From positions 9,639,060 to 9,703,059 of the forward strand of contig OX359247.1 of NCBI GenBank assembly GCA_947179485.1: DNA of 64,000 nucleotides. The letters are read 5' to 3'. The stretch is from Allacma fusca. Taxonomy: Eukaryota; Arthropoda; Collembola; Symphypleona; Sminthuridae. The notes beneath the pieces are model-generated. The model was not told the origin of the DNA. It ran no database searches and was given only the letters and a program-made list of their open reading frames with translations. The stretch's first letter is position 1, and the number at the start of each line of letters is the position of its first letter. Of the stretch, positions 38,901-54,300 are shown one piece after another. Made by a program: the position numbers and the translations under genes.

Positions 38901-41900
38901 GATAATTTAATTGTTTTAATCCTCCATAGCAATCCTTCTTAGTCCGTCCATTCTTCCACAATTGGACTCACGGAGATAGGACATTGTTCCAAAAAGCGTC
39001 CCTATTTAAACTGAGACAGATTTTGTGGAAACTCCGGAGGATTTGAGCTCCGTGTATAATGGCAATGCCTTTCCTTTTGATGTTTCATCAAAGTGGGTTT
39101 TTGGGAGGTATTTTCCAATATTCCTGAATCTTTCCGTTACTTGTTGCATTTCCTATGATGCATTGCACTCAGTTTGAAGTGAGTATCATTGCCATGAAAG
39201 CAATTTATTCTGCAGCTGAGGCGCAATGATTGCAAATCGATTTCATCTGAGGCCATCTCTCAAGTACCACTTTACTTTATGTACCTAAGCATTTATCTCT
39301 GTAGTGAGATTGCCCATAGGATTATTGGGTACAAAGTAATATTTACGCTTTTCATACGGGATTCTTCAAAATACTGACGTCAATCTTAGCCCCTCAGGTT
39401 CCCATGGAAAATTCTAACCATGAGAGTTGACTCTGTGCATATTTATGTATGTCTGACTTCCACAGATATAATGCACAATACATACATATGTAATTATTGG
39501 AATGTAAACGGGGAAAAGTCGTTAGCACAGCGGACATTGTATAAATAACCTTGGATTTCTACATAATAAATTCTGAAATTCCTTGGGGCTCATTAACGCG
39601 AATCTCTAAAAATCAAAATTTTAATTAATTATGAAGGGCATTTTCCATACTTGAATTATTAAGCCTACTAGAGATTTCCATTCTTTTGTGGGAACAACGT
39701 AAGGGATAGTTTTTTTTAGCCTAACGTTTAACTTTAGTATAGACCCAGCGTGAGAAAAATTGGGCATTTATAACATTTTATATCTAAATATGTATGTAGT
39801 AAATTGCATATTTTTTTGAGGAAAGGAAAAATCAAGCGAATGTAATTATATGAACTTACGTCATGGAACCACGACAGTCGATTATAAGGTGGGTTGGACT
39901 TAATGGTACATTCAAAATAGACGTCATCTCCTTCTTTAATGTCATCTGGGTTTAGATTAGCGCCCAATGTAAGAATCACTTTTGGAGCATCTGGAAAAGA
40001 AAAACAGTTTTTTTTGTACCTTCCAGTCACATCTCATTTCAAAAGATACTTAATCCTAAATACCACGAGTCTAAAATGCTGACACTCGCTCTTTCACTCC
40101 GGGCTTACAATGATGTGAAAATGAATAATAAAGCACGGGGAAAATTCCCAACAAAAGAGTTGTCACAAGAAAAAAAACAAACCAGTGACACACAAATCCC
40201 CCTCTTTAGGACATATATCCAGAGAAAGCGTCTGTAGAGGGATTCCAGGTAACAAAAAAAAAGAAGCGGAACCCCTTTTATGCATGTCGAGAGTCGAGTG
40301 AGAAAATAATGTCTCCGGGAAGGGAAAAAAATTATGCAGTGTATACTCAGATTTTGGTAAATTATAGAAGTATCTGGGTGGAAGCTCGTCCGGATGCACA
40401 AGCACGGGGACCAAAGAAAGGGCAACACAATAACAGCCCAGAGGAGAAAGACGCTGACGTTGGGGAAAATGTGACTTGGAGGACTTTTTTGCAGTCATTA
40501 TTTATTATGAATGATGTGTTATTACGGACGACAAGCTCATAGTTTCTTTTTATCGTGGTTTTGTGCGGGTTAGCAGCCCCTATCGAATTCCTGTCATTTA
40601 GACAAATAACTATAATATAGTGTCCTTGGTCCCAGTTTTTTCCCCAGTCCTACCTTCAGTCTCACCCCAACTTTCACCTAATTACTTTCCTTACGCCCGA
40701 CGTTGATTAAGAGGCTCAGTGTTTTAATCACAGCTCAACAGCATTCTGGGAATCCAGGGGTTTGTACATACTCATGGATGTAGATATCCCCGTGTCTCGG
40801 ATTAGGTAGGTACAAAAGTGGAGGAGGCTGGTCATCCGTGTAATCAATAGAGATGAACGTTATAGGTTAAAAACATGCACGTATGCATTATCTAGTCTGT
40901 TCACATAGAAACTAAAAGGGTCCAGTGGGCACAGTTCCCTAAGCATAGATACTTCACACACATACACACATACATTCTACATATGTACATTCAGGTGCAA
41001 TGGCCCATGGGGAAAGTAAGAATTATCAACGTATTAATTTCATGATGAGACATTTATTCCCCTGTCACATATATAATTACCTACGGAGCACTCATGATGT
41101 TGTTATAGTGTAATTACATACAACCTCTAGTATTATTGAAATCCAGTGGTTATGTCGTCCTGACAGCTATTACAAAATTAACTGGGAGTAGCTCACAGAC
41201 CGGAATGATCAGTATGTACATAATTATGTATGTCACTGTACAACCTAGGCTTCTGACCTAAGCCTACAAATGCAAGGCTTTGCAGGAGCATAGACCCTTG
41301 CATGGGCTTAGCCCGTAATCTCCAGTTCATAGAAATAGGGACAAGTCCTGCGGAACAGTGACAGTGCCTCAAGATCAAATTTAAATATGCAGTTGGTTTT
41401 TGTACCCGCACTCATAAAAATAACAGAGAGCGCCAAGAGATACAGTAATTATCGAATGCATGTGAGTGATCCAAGTATCTAGGGCTAAGGAGAAAGGAAG
41501 GGATTCTGTGAAGTACAATCCAGCACTTTTATATACATGGTATGAGTAGATACTCATCCAAATCCACCAATCAACTTACGCCGGGCTATGAAAGTCCCAG
41601 TGAGAATAAAGGGAAAGCCATCCCAAAGCATATTTATGCTCTTGTTTTGGGGAGGAAATTTTACAAGATAAGGTACTTCCCAGGAAAATTATAAACAATG
41701 TTCTTTTGTGTTCCTCCCTAAACTGTTGATATGTATGCAAATTCATTGTTTTTTTTATTCCGGCTGAATTACTATACAGGGTCTGAGTGAGTGAGTGTAT
41801 GTGTGTGTGTGTGTGATACATGAAAGGAGAGGAAAAGGCCTGGAGCGGGCTATACACACGTACTCTTCAAATCGATACTTCTTACTATTATTATTTCGTT

Positions 41901-44900
41901 CGTTGCAGTGGAAAACTTGAGTAGAGGGGAAAAAATAGAGGAGAAGAAGAACAAACTCTGTAGTACCTTGTTGAGGGGGGAAAGAACTTTAAGCTACTAC
42001 TGCATAAACAATAAATGCTAAAAGCAGAAGATTTTAGGGAAAATTTAAAAGCCTTTCATATTTCAACAACACTTATCCGTACTCTCAGTGACAGCATCAT
42101 TGTACATTGGACGGATACATTATAATAAGGGATTGCATTCAGGAGAAAATCAATACTTTCTTCTCCTCGTAGTTCCTTCCCTGTATTTCCCTCCTTTCCT
42201 ATTCTTCCTCTCCCTATTTCTTTTCTTCTATTTAAACTCAATTATTATAGTTCCCCATATCCCAATGATTTTCTCATCAGGCGTGAAGACCTTTCCAGTA
42301 GCTATTAGGAGATTCCCAACATTTTCCATTACTCCGTCAGAGGATACTAATTGAAGAACAAGCTTACTTCCACAAATCTCAATTAATCCTTTAAAAACAA
42401 TGTCGAAAGAAAATCCCTGGGGAAGAAACCAACAGTGTTTTCCGTTGACCCCAATTTAAACAAAAATATTTGGATAATTATATCTATTTTAATTTAAAAA
42501 AAAAAGGATTTTGACAATTTTTTAATCGTAAGGTTTTAGAAGGCAATTACCTGGGAATGAGATCCCCCAAAACTATGTTTATGAGCCTGAGATAGGGAAA
42601 AGGAGAATTGGGAGTAAAGTACTGTAGATACATAAAACCATACTTGTGTCTTTCCCCATGATAAAAAAAAAACCTCGCTAAATTTTTGACACCAGGGAAA
42701 ATACATTGCAGCATCTCTTTAATTACTCACGAAGAGGGGAAATAGCCCTGGAGGCACTATGGGATTGAAAATTTCCCCCGACTTGGAGGATTTTGTGGGA
42801 GGAAATGTAGAGCACTAGAGCTCACTCTACCAAAGGAATACATGAGCGTTTACGCAATTTGGGCTAATGAAAAGACTAATCGTTGATGGAGGGAGTAGAA
42901 AAAAACATTACCACGGAAGATTGAGGGTGGCCTGCTCCGCCGATAAACATTGAGCTTATCTTAATCCTCGCAAATCTTCCACAGTTGAAAGTTTCCCTTG
43001 AAGGAGAGAAAACTCTTGGCAAATAGAAAGGACTGGGTTGTTCTTATTTGTTGGATAATAATAATAGGAAAGATCTTGCGAATTCTAAGCCCTATATCCT
43101 CAGGTCAAAACATCCGAGTCTCGTACAATTTCCCTCTCAAAAGAGCATTGAAGGAGAAGAATTCAAAAGGGAGAAAATTTATGCGGGAATGGAACTCCCA
43201 TGTAGTAAGAGTGTATCTACTAGTTAGGGTTTTCCTCCTAACATGCTACATTTTTTTAACAAATATACGTATCTACAAATTCGAAATACCATGGAAACAT
43301 GCCTTATATCTGTATTTACAATTTATGACGGTCATTATTATTTAAAATAAAGCACTTACATTGAACATTAAGTCTATAACGGTCCTCCTGGAAGCTGTTT
43401 TCAATCATGTGGTTCTCACTTCGACAAGTGAGTAATTTCCCATCATCTTCAATGGTAGGGGTTAAACTAATGGTGCTGCGAGTGACGTTCTTGTCCTCTG
43501 AATGAGTCTGTAAAAATTAAGGATTTTTTTATTATAATTCCTTCCGCCAGCCAACTTTCTCCTACAGTTCCATGCTAATGTCTTATAAATCAAATCCCTT
43601 CAAATTGACACTAGTCATACACTTTGTCAATTAATTAATTAGAATTTTTTTTTATCATCTCCAGATTTTCACGCTTGATTGTCCGACATACATAATTACA
43701 TGCAACCATGTTTTACCATCCAAGCATTTGTAAATAAATTTTTCCCAAGAATGAAATGAGGAACTAGTATTCAGAAGACTATCATTCCCAATTCCCATCC
43801 CATGATTCCCGGTTGACGTGCTTGCCCACAGTTACAAGAAGCAAGTCGTTGGAGCGATACTATCCCGAGCACGTGAAAAGGGAATAAGAATAAATTATTT
43901 TTTTATACTATTTACACAAACAAAATGTCCAGATACCCCCAGGGAAAGAACAAACGCTCCTATGCTCCAGGTATAGGCATATCACAAAATCTATAAAGCA
44001 TCTGGGACCTTACTGTAGGCTCCAAGCATTCATACAGGGTCTTTTGAACCGGACTATGTAACTATCCGACTCAAGTACTGGAACCCGGTAGCAATTAAGA
44101 TCATGGTATTTTAAAAAGCTGGGATCAGCTGGATGAACTCCCCCGTGATATATTTTAGGAAACAGGAACAGAGGAACACTTGGTCAATTCCACAATTGGG
44201 AGCGTGAATTCCGTTCCAATTCCTAATTACTCTTTCCCTGGGCTTCTATGTTAATTATGTATATCTATGTATCTATAGGGACGAGATTCAAATGCGTGTA
44301 AAACCCCCTACGAGGTCTCGCACTCATTTTTTTCTGATGTTAGCACACAATGTAATTAGAAACATGGTGGGTTTGGAAGGGATCGGATCTCTCAGGAAAT
44401 AAATTCTTGCTTTGTTAGTGGACCGTGGTATTTCTCTAATAATTATGTATCGCTCTTGGACTGGTCCCAGGGAATAAGGCTAATTGTTGGATATAATGAG
44501 TGAGCATTATTTTTAATGTGTCGTCATTTAAATTAGTAGGAACCAGGAAAGGAATAACTACTTGAAGACGTCCTACGCCCCAGTCATTCCAAAGAACTAT
44601 GCTGACATGTAAGGACTCATAGCCTATATTTTAAGACAGCCCTCCACATAGTTGCCCACAATCCCTGAGGAACCTAGTTTTATAGGAATATCATTCCGGA
44701 CGACACCATGGGCCTCCAGTCAGACTGGCGGAGTAATGTGAAAAAATAAAAAGTTAAGGAATGGTAGGTACTCAAAGTGGTAATTTAATGTTGTGAATGC
44801 ATTGAATTTAGCGTGTTTACGATCGTTAAGTGAGCACATTATTTCCCATAAACTACATCCCTCCCTATGCCCTGCTCCCTCATGTGATATCCATCGCCTA

Positions 44901-47160
44901 CACCTATAAATCTTTACTACCACATAGGGATCTACAGAGCGACTCCGCCACACCTGGACACAAATGGAAAGGTATATCCTTCCCCTTAAGGTCCTTTAGC
45001 CTAAATTCCATATATGGATATATCTCAGGTGATTAAATGTCCAGAAATAGGATTCATCCCACTGGTCAAGTTGACCGCTCTTGATTCTGAATTCAATGGG
45101 AAATTATATGTCTACATTCTTGACACAAATGTCAGAATGGCTCTAGGAACGGATTTTCTGATGCATGTTCTTACCTTTATTACCATATTTGTAATAGGCT
45201 TCGTAGAGAATTTATAACTACTAGTGTAGACATCCGTGCATGTGTAGAGTTGAGCAAGGTCCTTAAAAATTAGAAAATTTTATTAATAAGCTTAATTAAT
45301 CTCCCTCCCTTCGTGTTTACAACGATGAAGAGTAAAAGTGAAGCGGATGCAAGCACCTGGTTCCTCAAACACAAATAATTTACTGCCTTGTTTCTCTTTT
45401 TCTTTGAGCTGGAACTTTCTCCTTGAGCAGAGTCCTATGACTTGGGAGGAAGTTGAGAGGGAACAATTCCAGGGGAAACTTCTGGTGCTCCAAGCCGAGA
45501 CAGCCGTTACTTTATTAAGGACCAGACCCCAAAATAACAGTATAAACACTCCCGTTTGAAATTATGACCTATAAAGTTTTAGGTCATGGTGTGAGTTTCC
45601 AGAGGGGGAAGGGATATTTTACATGATATAAAATTCTAACAAGGAATTAATGCTCCACACATTAATCCTTTATAGTCACCTCAATTCTTACATTTTTTAT
45701 CTCTGAGGGGAGTGCAGTCTTGGGTCGAGTGAGCTATCGGAGGGAGTGAAATTAATGGAATTAATTTTATCATCAAATATAGATAAACTCTCATTGATTT
45801 CAAAATTGTAGTGTACGAATAGAATAAGAGCTCTACGTAATATGAGCATATATTTGGAAGGGTGGGGGCGGGGGGTTTGTTGAAATCTATGGTCATTTGG
45901 AGGATATATCCGGAAGTTTAATTATTGGAGTACTGTTTAGTTTGAGGAAGAGGAATAATTATTATATATCGATGAGTGTGCATAGCCACATGTGCACGTC
46001 TTTCGTTGTAACTATGAATAGATCTGTGGATAATCAGAGGACTGGGCCCTCAATGGCGGAGTTTACATTGGGAGTCGTTGAGGGTTTATTTTTCTTAAGA
46101 GAGTCTCAAAGTTGAGTATAATCTTCGGAAACTAGTAAAATAGAAACAATTGGATTACGATTAACGAAGCTCTTTGGAAAAATCCTTGATTTTACGTCTA
46201 AGGAATGAGGAGCGGGAACAAGAGAGGTTAATGTAAAAGTTGGTCCTCGGGAAAAGGCTGAATATTCAGAAACAGGATTTTGAGGAACATCAAGGAGCTC
46301 TTTCTTTGATATGTGAATTCGTTAAGAAAAGTTGTATTTCTCGAAAAATCCTTTTGAGTATACTGAAGTTAAATCCGAATCATGGGAGCTTATTCATAGG
46401 AAAGAAAACTCTCCCTCTTTCCCCTCATCTTTCTCTTGAAAACTCTTCCCCTCTCCCCACTCCCCCCCTCCCCCTCTCTCTCTCTCTCTCCCCCCTCTGT
46501 GTGTGTGCTAGACTTTTACACCGAGTGAAGTGATTGTGAATAATATGATTATTATGTGCACGTAAGAAAATGTGTCTCTAAAGGAATCTTTCATGATTTC
46601 CCAGGTTTTTTTTTCTCTGGACATTCTTGAACAAAACAACATTCAATGGATTCCCTTTGATGTCTTCGTTTGATTCTCCAGCCTCAATATTGCTTCGTTC
46701 TTGTGGGTAGGTCTCATGGGAATTTAATTGACGCATTTAGGATTTTTTCTCCTGAATTTTTCGCTTCGTCAAACTTGAAATCTCTTTCATTTTACAACCC
46801 ACCCATCTCATGCTTGAGGTGAATACAGATAAACATTTTTGGAACGTATCACGTACTCAGCGTTTACAGCTCAGCATTATACATATGTACAGCCCTGTCT
46901 TGTATGCATAAAAGGTACTCTCCAAGTTTCCCTGGCGCAGCTCTTTATACACCATCTTTCCCAGCTGGGATTGAGCCTTTTCCCGGAGCATTAGCATTAC
47001 AGTATAGAGGCAGGGAAAATTCATGTACTTATCACCACTTGAATTACGAAGGTGATACATGAAGATATATGTACATATCCGAATGTTAATTTATATAGAT
47101 ACTGGTATAAAGATGCAACTTCCCTGAAATAAAAGGTAGGTTTAGAGAGAAGAAGGAGAG

Positions 47161-47209
<49 letters not shown>

Positions 47210-48335
47210 GCATTAGAGAGATAAACTTTCAGGGAAAAATCCGATGACTTTAGAAATAAAATAAAAAATTAAAGAGTTAATGTGCTTATGTACAAGGTGA
47301 TGTATCTACATACAATTGAGGGAGATAGCTCTAATACCAGGGTAAAAGGTCGAGTTTAATTTATCTCCTCATTGTGTGTGAGGGGACGGGAGGAGCAGGT
47401 ATGAATTAAAGGAAAAATTAATGATGACTATCGACTGCAGTGTCGGGAAATGGGTAACTCCGTTTAATGGGACGGATCCATACAGGCGGAGTCGGGGGAA
47501 CTGAAAAATGAAGGTAGATTTTGAGAATGAAAGGAGTATTAAATACCATTAGATATTTGTATCTAGATTTGTAGAGTATAGCATGATGCATTGGAGGGAG
47601 ATGGAAATCATTAAAATACGTTAGAAAATGTTGAGAGCTGACGCAACGTGTTTCCTGACACGAGGCTCCCAGACCAGATGTATCTACTTTCCTATCATTT
47701 TCAAAAAGGTGTATCCCCGGGTGTTCCAGAATTTTATATCCGTCTATGTCATAGTAATAGGGAAAGTTTGATGGGAGCATTTACCAGTTCCTCACTCCAT
47801 GCCCTATGTACATATGTACAATGTGCAAATGCTCCTGCATGCTAAAAGCACACTTGTAATCTGTTGCTGAATTGTATAGTATCTTCCATTAATTATTATT
47901 ATGTGCAAGTCTTACAAGGATGCACAAGCTCACCAGCAGCTTAATATACCTGGAGTACCCAGAGTAGCTTTGCCATCCACGTACTAAATATAATTCCTTT
48001 AATTATATATATATAGATATATTTCTCCCCAAGCGGAATTCCGAAGGAATGACTTGAAGATGGATTTTTGTCAGAGGGAAAGGATACATGTGTACTTACA
48101 AGATCAGGGAATTTGGTGATCGGCCGAAGGTGTTTCCACCACGTAATGGTGGCAGGAGGTCTTGAGCCTGTGGAGATGCACTCGATCTCGTAACGCTTCT
48201 CTGCCAGCAGATGTTTGTCTTTGGTAGTAATTGTGGTAGAAAGGGGCCGCACTGTAATCACAGACAAGAACATCCCAAAGTGTCATCATCAAGTCTGACA
48301 TACAACAACATTGCTACAAGCAACACTCATACACA

Positions 48336-48382
<47 letters not shown>

Positions 48383-51300
48383 GCACACAAACACTGGGGA
48401 AGATAACAACATCAATAAACCGCATCACCTTTATCTTGTGAAACTCTACCCTCTCCCTCACTCCGTGGAGCTCTCCAATGAATTCAACTTTCTCGTCCTA
48501 ACTCCCATAAATAGTTGGTAGTTGGTTTAATTCTGAGTGCATTCTCTCAAGAATTATCTCTCCACTTGTACATACTCCCCTCACAAATTAATGCTACTGT
48601 TCCAAGTTTTATACCATAAGTTACCATAAATCCCTGCATATGTAATATAAAGTATCCTCCCTTTTAGTTACACTTCCTGGGAGGCTCATCAACCTGGGTA
48701 GACTCACACTGGTACTATATGGATTAGTCTGAGTCCTATAGCTGAGCCCTCCCTCCATTCTTTTTCCCGGAGGAATCCCTCAATAAGAGCTGTTTATTAA
48801 CGAGAATAGTTTCACCTTCCTCCGAATCTCTGATTGAACAAATGGGGGTAGGGAATCTAATTTCTAAAAGTTGAATCTTTAAAAACTATTTTCCTTTTTG
48901 TTGGATCTCACAAGATATTTTTAAAAATGGATCTTATTATGTAGGAAACTTTACATTGGATAATGCACATATTTGGGTTTCATTGCAGATACGTACATAG
49001 TAAGTATAGTATGTACATAAGAGCTTGCGTAAGCATTAATGATGGAAGAATATGTATCGTGGTTAGTATTTGAGGATTATGAATTTTGTAGGGAGGGGAT
49101 GCTCGGAGGGACAGAGATGTGTAAAAAATAAACGGGTAGGAAATGTTTCTTGTCAAAAAGGGGTCTGATTGGTAACTGCCTGGAGGAAAGAGGGATTTGA
49201 TGAAAGTACTAAAAAAATGTAGGGTTTCAATAGTTGGTGTACGAAGTAGGTATATACAATTACTGCTGTATATGTCGGACGTCGGGGCTCTATTTGTAGT
49301 CAAGTTTGGCCGGGAGTGATAATTATACTGGGATGATTTTTCTCCATGTTGATGAATACCTGGACTGAGGGACGGGAGGCTGTAGGTAATTAAGGGCCGA
49401 ATTACCTCCCTATCCCTATCGTCACCTGCACTATAGCTCCCAGCCCGGAATTAATTGATTCAAAACTCTCTGCTCCCACAATCAGCGGTAACTGCTCAAG
49501 TTACAGTGGGATGTTTAAGCCCTGACTGTGGTCTCGTGCAATGCAATCATCTCCTTTCCCCCTGATTTTAGTTACAGAGCCAAATCACTAATTAGAGAAT
49601 TATTACTAAACCCAACTCTGCATCCAGTTCTGATAAACCCCAAAAGGTATCTGACTACTTTTGAACTCCTCCGTAGGACAACACTCGTAAATACATAGCC
49701 CATTTTATATAATTATTATATATCTATAGATACTTGGGTATTCCTGGGAGTCTTCAGCAGGTATCGAATACCAGATGTGAATACAGTACTCAAAATCCAG
49801 TTCTCTCATCAAAGTTTCCTCTCATAATAATCGTGAGGATGCAGCCCTTGAATTACGCAAGTATCCGTTAATTCTCATTTTGCACATTTCAAAGCTCACA
49901 GAGTGAAGGGCGGATTCTTGTTTTGGAATACTTTCAAGTAAATAATATCTGTGGTACTCAAATTCAAACGGCGAATGTAATTTTTCTATAAATTAATATG
50001 GTCTAGCCTGGATCCTATAAATATCTCCAGCCCTTGTGGTGTAATCTCAGCCTTATTAATTTTTTCCCTACGAATTTTGTAATTATTACATACAGTCATT
50101 ATATAAAATGTAAATTAATTTAATGCAAAATATGGAATATATAAGATATTGGAAAGTACACTGTGTCTTACCTCTTACAATAAAATATCAATTTCGTGAA
50201 AAAGTTACTCACTCGGTTTATTTTTTTGGAAAATAAACTCTGGAATTATCTTAAGGAGCTTGGAGTAACTAGCATTGGAACGGCAAAGCTAAGGATCGAT
50301 AAGAACGTGCAGCTTACAATGTTCTGTGTTTAAACGTTACCCTAAAATAGGATTCACTCTGTAAAGTATTTGGACCAGCTTCCATTATTGCTCGCAAAAA
50401 CATTTTCTTTGATTTTATAAGAGTGTGTTGGAACAGGACTAGAATTTTGGTGCTTGTGGGAATGCTAGACTAGACAGTGCACTGTCACTAAGAGATATAA
50501 CCTTCTGACATGATTGTGCATATATGTACATATGTAATACTTTAATGAACTTTAGGATGACGCTTCCTTATAATTATATGAGAATCCTACATACACGGAG
50601 CAACCCACAGCTTACGTATAAGGTACTCACTTAGTGAAAATATAAATTCCAAGGTTCGTTGTAACAGTACAAGGCATCATCAAAGCCTCTAAAATAGCAT
50701 CGAGGATAAAGAAGGATATTCAAAGTGAACCTAAACTAGACTTCCCTGTCCCACTGAAAAATAAACCAGTCAGTTTAAGCTAATAAATGTTAAATGTGGT
50801 TAAATCCCTTGATACCCGGGAAGCCCTCACTGAAGATGCAATATGCACTTCCAAGTATTTTTTCCACTAAGGAAATTTGTGGCCGCACAAATAATTAAAC
50901 ATACATGACCCAAACCAGGTGCAGACCTACAGGACGCTTTAAAAAAATACCTCCACATATTTACTAATGACTAGATACGGACCAAACTCCTGTCCTAACT
51001 GCGTTTCCGTGCCCTCTCCTTGGAAAATTGTTGGGTGAGGACGATGCCCGAGTCACCCCCCCCCCTCCATATAACCCGCACCTTGAGAATAAAAATATAA
51101 GTAGCGCCATGTAGTTTGTCCAGTACAGACAACGTGTAATTCCTGATAATAGGGAATGTAATATCGTAGAATTCCAGGAGCTTAGGAACGATCACAAATA
51201 ACGAGCCATGCAGCTCTTTAGCTCCCCGGACTACAGCTCACACACTGTATGTACCTACATACTCGGGCCTAGCACCCCGGAATGAGAAACTGGTTAGATT

Positions 51301-54300
51301 TACTCTGCCCTCCCTCAAACTAAATAGGATAGCACCAAAGCGGCTTTTGTTACGGGTCATAAATACTACACGGAAGTATTTTCCCCATGCACATAAACCC
51401 CTCTACTGTACATAAGGTCCGGAGGAGAAGGATCCCTGCTCCAGGTTACTCTCATCAAGTAGAGCTTTAAGCTAATGAAAACCCCACGTATGTATGTATC
51501 TTATATGTATCCATGTATGTAATTGCATGTACGTACTTACGTAGATATGTACACATCTATGTTATATCTACGTAATTATGTAGATATGTGTATGTACTCC
51601 ATGCCAGAGTTAAGTTCCTCATGCCCTTCAAATATGCATGCCTCCGCTTGTATACTTATAGATACATATGTATCTACATATACTCAATAAATACCCAGGT
51701 TTAATACCCTAGTGTTTGAAACCACCAAGTCCATATAATTACAAGCGCCCTGTGTGCAGACCCAGAATCCACAAGATAAAGAATTAAATTGTGGGGGCGA
51801 AACAACTAGTCCTTTTCAAATTATTGGGAAAACTTATTGATAAGCATCCAGTCCCTTCAAGAGCCGCTGGGCCCGTTGTAATTATATTTTATAGGGAACC
51901 ACTCCCCAATGCTTGGCCTTCTACTCTATGTATTGCAAATCTTAGGGACTGTGTACTCCAATCCGGGACATGGTGAGCATACCTATCTTCAACAGGAAAT
52001 GCAAACTTACAGCTGCTTAAGGGCATGCATGCATATGTATGTATCTATAGATAGATACACATATAAATATGTGTAATTAGATACACATCTTGGAGAAAGG
52101 CAGCCCACATTTGACTTCATAGGTTCTTATCGTAGGAAATGTACCAGAGGAAATCGTAAGAAAAGGCGTGATTAATTCTGTAAGAAAACATTCTCGTTAA
52201 TGAGGCACTTGAGTGAAGCTTACTTTTGCCCCATCCTGATTGGTCCCATACATGTACTCCCGAATTTGCGAATTAACATGATTAGCGAACGTTGAGCTTT
52301 GAGTGTTTACTACATTGTATAACCTACACGAATATTAAGGAGCACCGGATAATTACATTAAAATATGTATGATACTCCATGTACATACATCCTGTACCAT
52401 CTCATAGGAATGATTTCGACAGGTATTGTGACATTTGACTGCAGTTGATTCCGGAAGCTCAAAATAATTTTATAATCCCCAAACTCATCTCCGAAGTGAG
52501 AGTCGTCCTGTGAGGTTAGAAAAGAGCCAAGTGTGTAGGAGCGTAATTGGAAGTTTTTCCCCCACAAAAGCCAGGGAAATGTCATTAGCAATTCAGTGAG
52601 CTGACAGACACCAGCTCCTTGGGTAAGGACCAGATGCGTGTATCGGGGATCATTATAAATTTGGATAATCGAATCGCACCAGACAGAATTGATGTTGTTA
52701 TATTTAGATATATACGCATGTTAGCATATAAGCATTTCGTGTTTACATCCTTATAGTCACGTCCCTCTCTCCCCTATAGCACTGACAAGGGTTGAGAATG
52801 ACGTGGAAATATGAAAGTGAAAGAAGAAAAAAAAACAACTTACGGTACAGATCAATTCTGGCCTCAGCAAACCTTGGCGGAGCATGTTTAGTATTGGATG
52901 CTTGACAGACGAATTTACTGAAGAGTTGATGTCTCTGGATTTTATGATAATGGAGGAGATTGTGCTTGACTCCGTCAGAAGTTCGCTCCGAGTCGGTATC
53001 GTCAATTATGGCATTTTCCAGCCACCAAGTGACTTTTGGTTTGGGTCGACCTAATTCGTGACAAACAAATACAAATACATTGGGGAGTGTGTTTCCGAAC
53101 AAATTATTTATTGATCATGCTTTCACTCCTCCGTAGTTTTACACATCCTCATCCTCAAATACATGGGCTGGGTGTACTACTCAGGACTGTATGGTGAAGG
53201 AACTTTATTGTGTAGCGTTAAACGTATCTGTATTTTGCAGGGGGATGTGTATATATGTACATACATACATACGTATGTATGTACACGCGTACAAATATAT
53301 GCCCACATTTCAGCAAGTATTGATCTGGCAATCTTTTCCCTTCTTGAGGCATATCCCTCTCTCTCTCTCTCTCTCTCTCTCCTCGCTCTCTTCACACTCT
53401 CTCATCACATCGACCCATCCATAAACAGCTAGTCCTCACCCGGGAGAAGGAAAGAGGAAAGGAAACATAACAAGGGTCCTTATTCGGGAATGCGTGAATG
53501 TGTATCGCTGAGGATACAAGTAACACATGGCGGTCAACAGAGTCGGAGGAGTGAGGCAAACGGAAAATCATGCATTACAACCACCATGCCTTACCCCACC
53601 ACAAGATTCGATTCTGTTGCAAAACCATTTTCACCACATTGCTTTCCACTCTATTCGCAGTTAACATAAAGCTCTTACATATTATGCCACTCTGATCTCC
53701 TTGCCCTGATACCCAACAACGACAACGGAGCCTCCACCACTTTTTGCTTCAATGAATTTTCTATTAACATACATCCCTGACAGTCAGCCATATAGTCACC
53801 ACATCCCAGTAGGCCTACTCAATTCCTCTAAAAGCAGCTGGCAGCTGGCATATGAGTATGAGGTTATTCTTGAAATTTTTCCCCAAAACGAATTACAGTC
53901 AACGATGAGCATCACAAATTCCAAATCAACTTCCCTTCCCCCCCGTCAACAACAACGAACCCTCCCTGGGCCTTGTATTTATTCCCAATTCCATCCCACT
54001 GAGGAGAGCCGAGATTCCAAGAGGGACTCACTCCAGTGTATGTATGTAGATGCGACATTCCCTGTAAGTGCCTGGGTGTAAGCATAATATGCAAATTTCC
54101 TGGGGCAACTAACGACCCAACACTGGGACTCATTTTATCTGATTTTGTAAAAACACAACCATAAAATCCCCTAAAAGAGCTCCACTTCATCATTTCAAAA
54201 TCGTTTATCGTCATTACCCTCTAATGAGAACATTCAAGTTCCGAATTTGGGCCAAGCACATTTTTTCATTACAGCTGTTCACGTGGAAGTACACTTTCTC

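Larger units (their letters stand above)
43508..48099 (-). other. Intron inside Ig3
   Basis: GTAAGTAC donor and TTTTTACAG acceptor on the minus strand. It holds a long GA run at 47170-47206 and CT at 46475-46490. No coding signal. Confidence 0.85.
48252..52843 (-). other. Intron between Ig2 and Ig3
   Basis: GTAAGTTG donor and GTGATTACAG acceptor on the minus strand. It holds the AC run at 48339-48381 and a cluster of TACATATGTA-type palindromes near 51490-51690. No coding signal. Confidence 0.85.

Noticed and set aside
42998-43345. 115-codon plus-strand hydrophobic frame
   Set aside because: It lies antisense in an intron beside a confirmed exon, is rich in Ile/Leu/Lys as AT-rich chance frames are, and has no domain.
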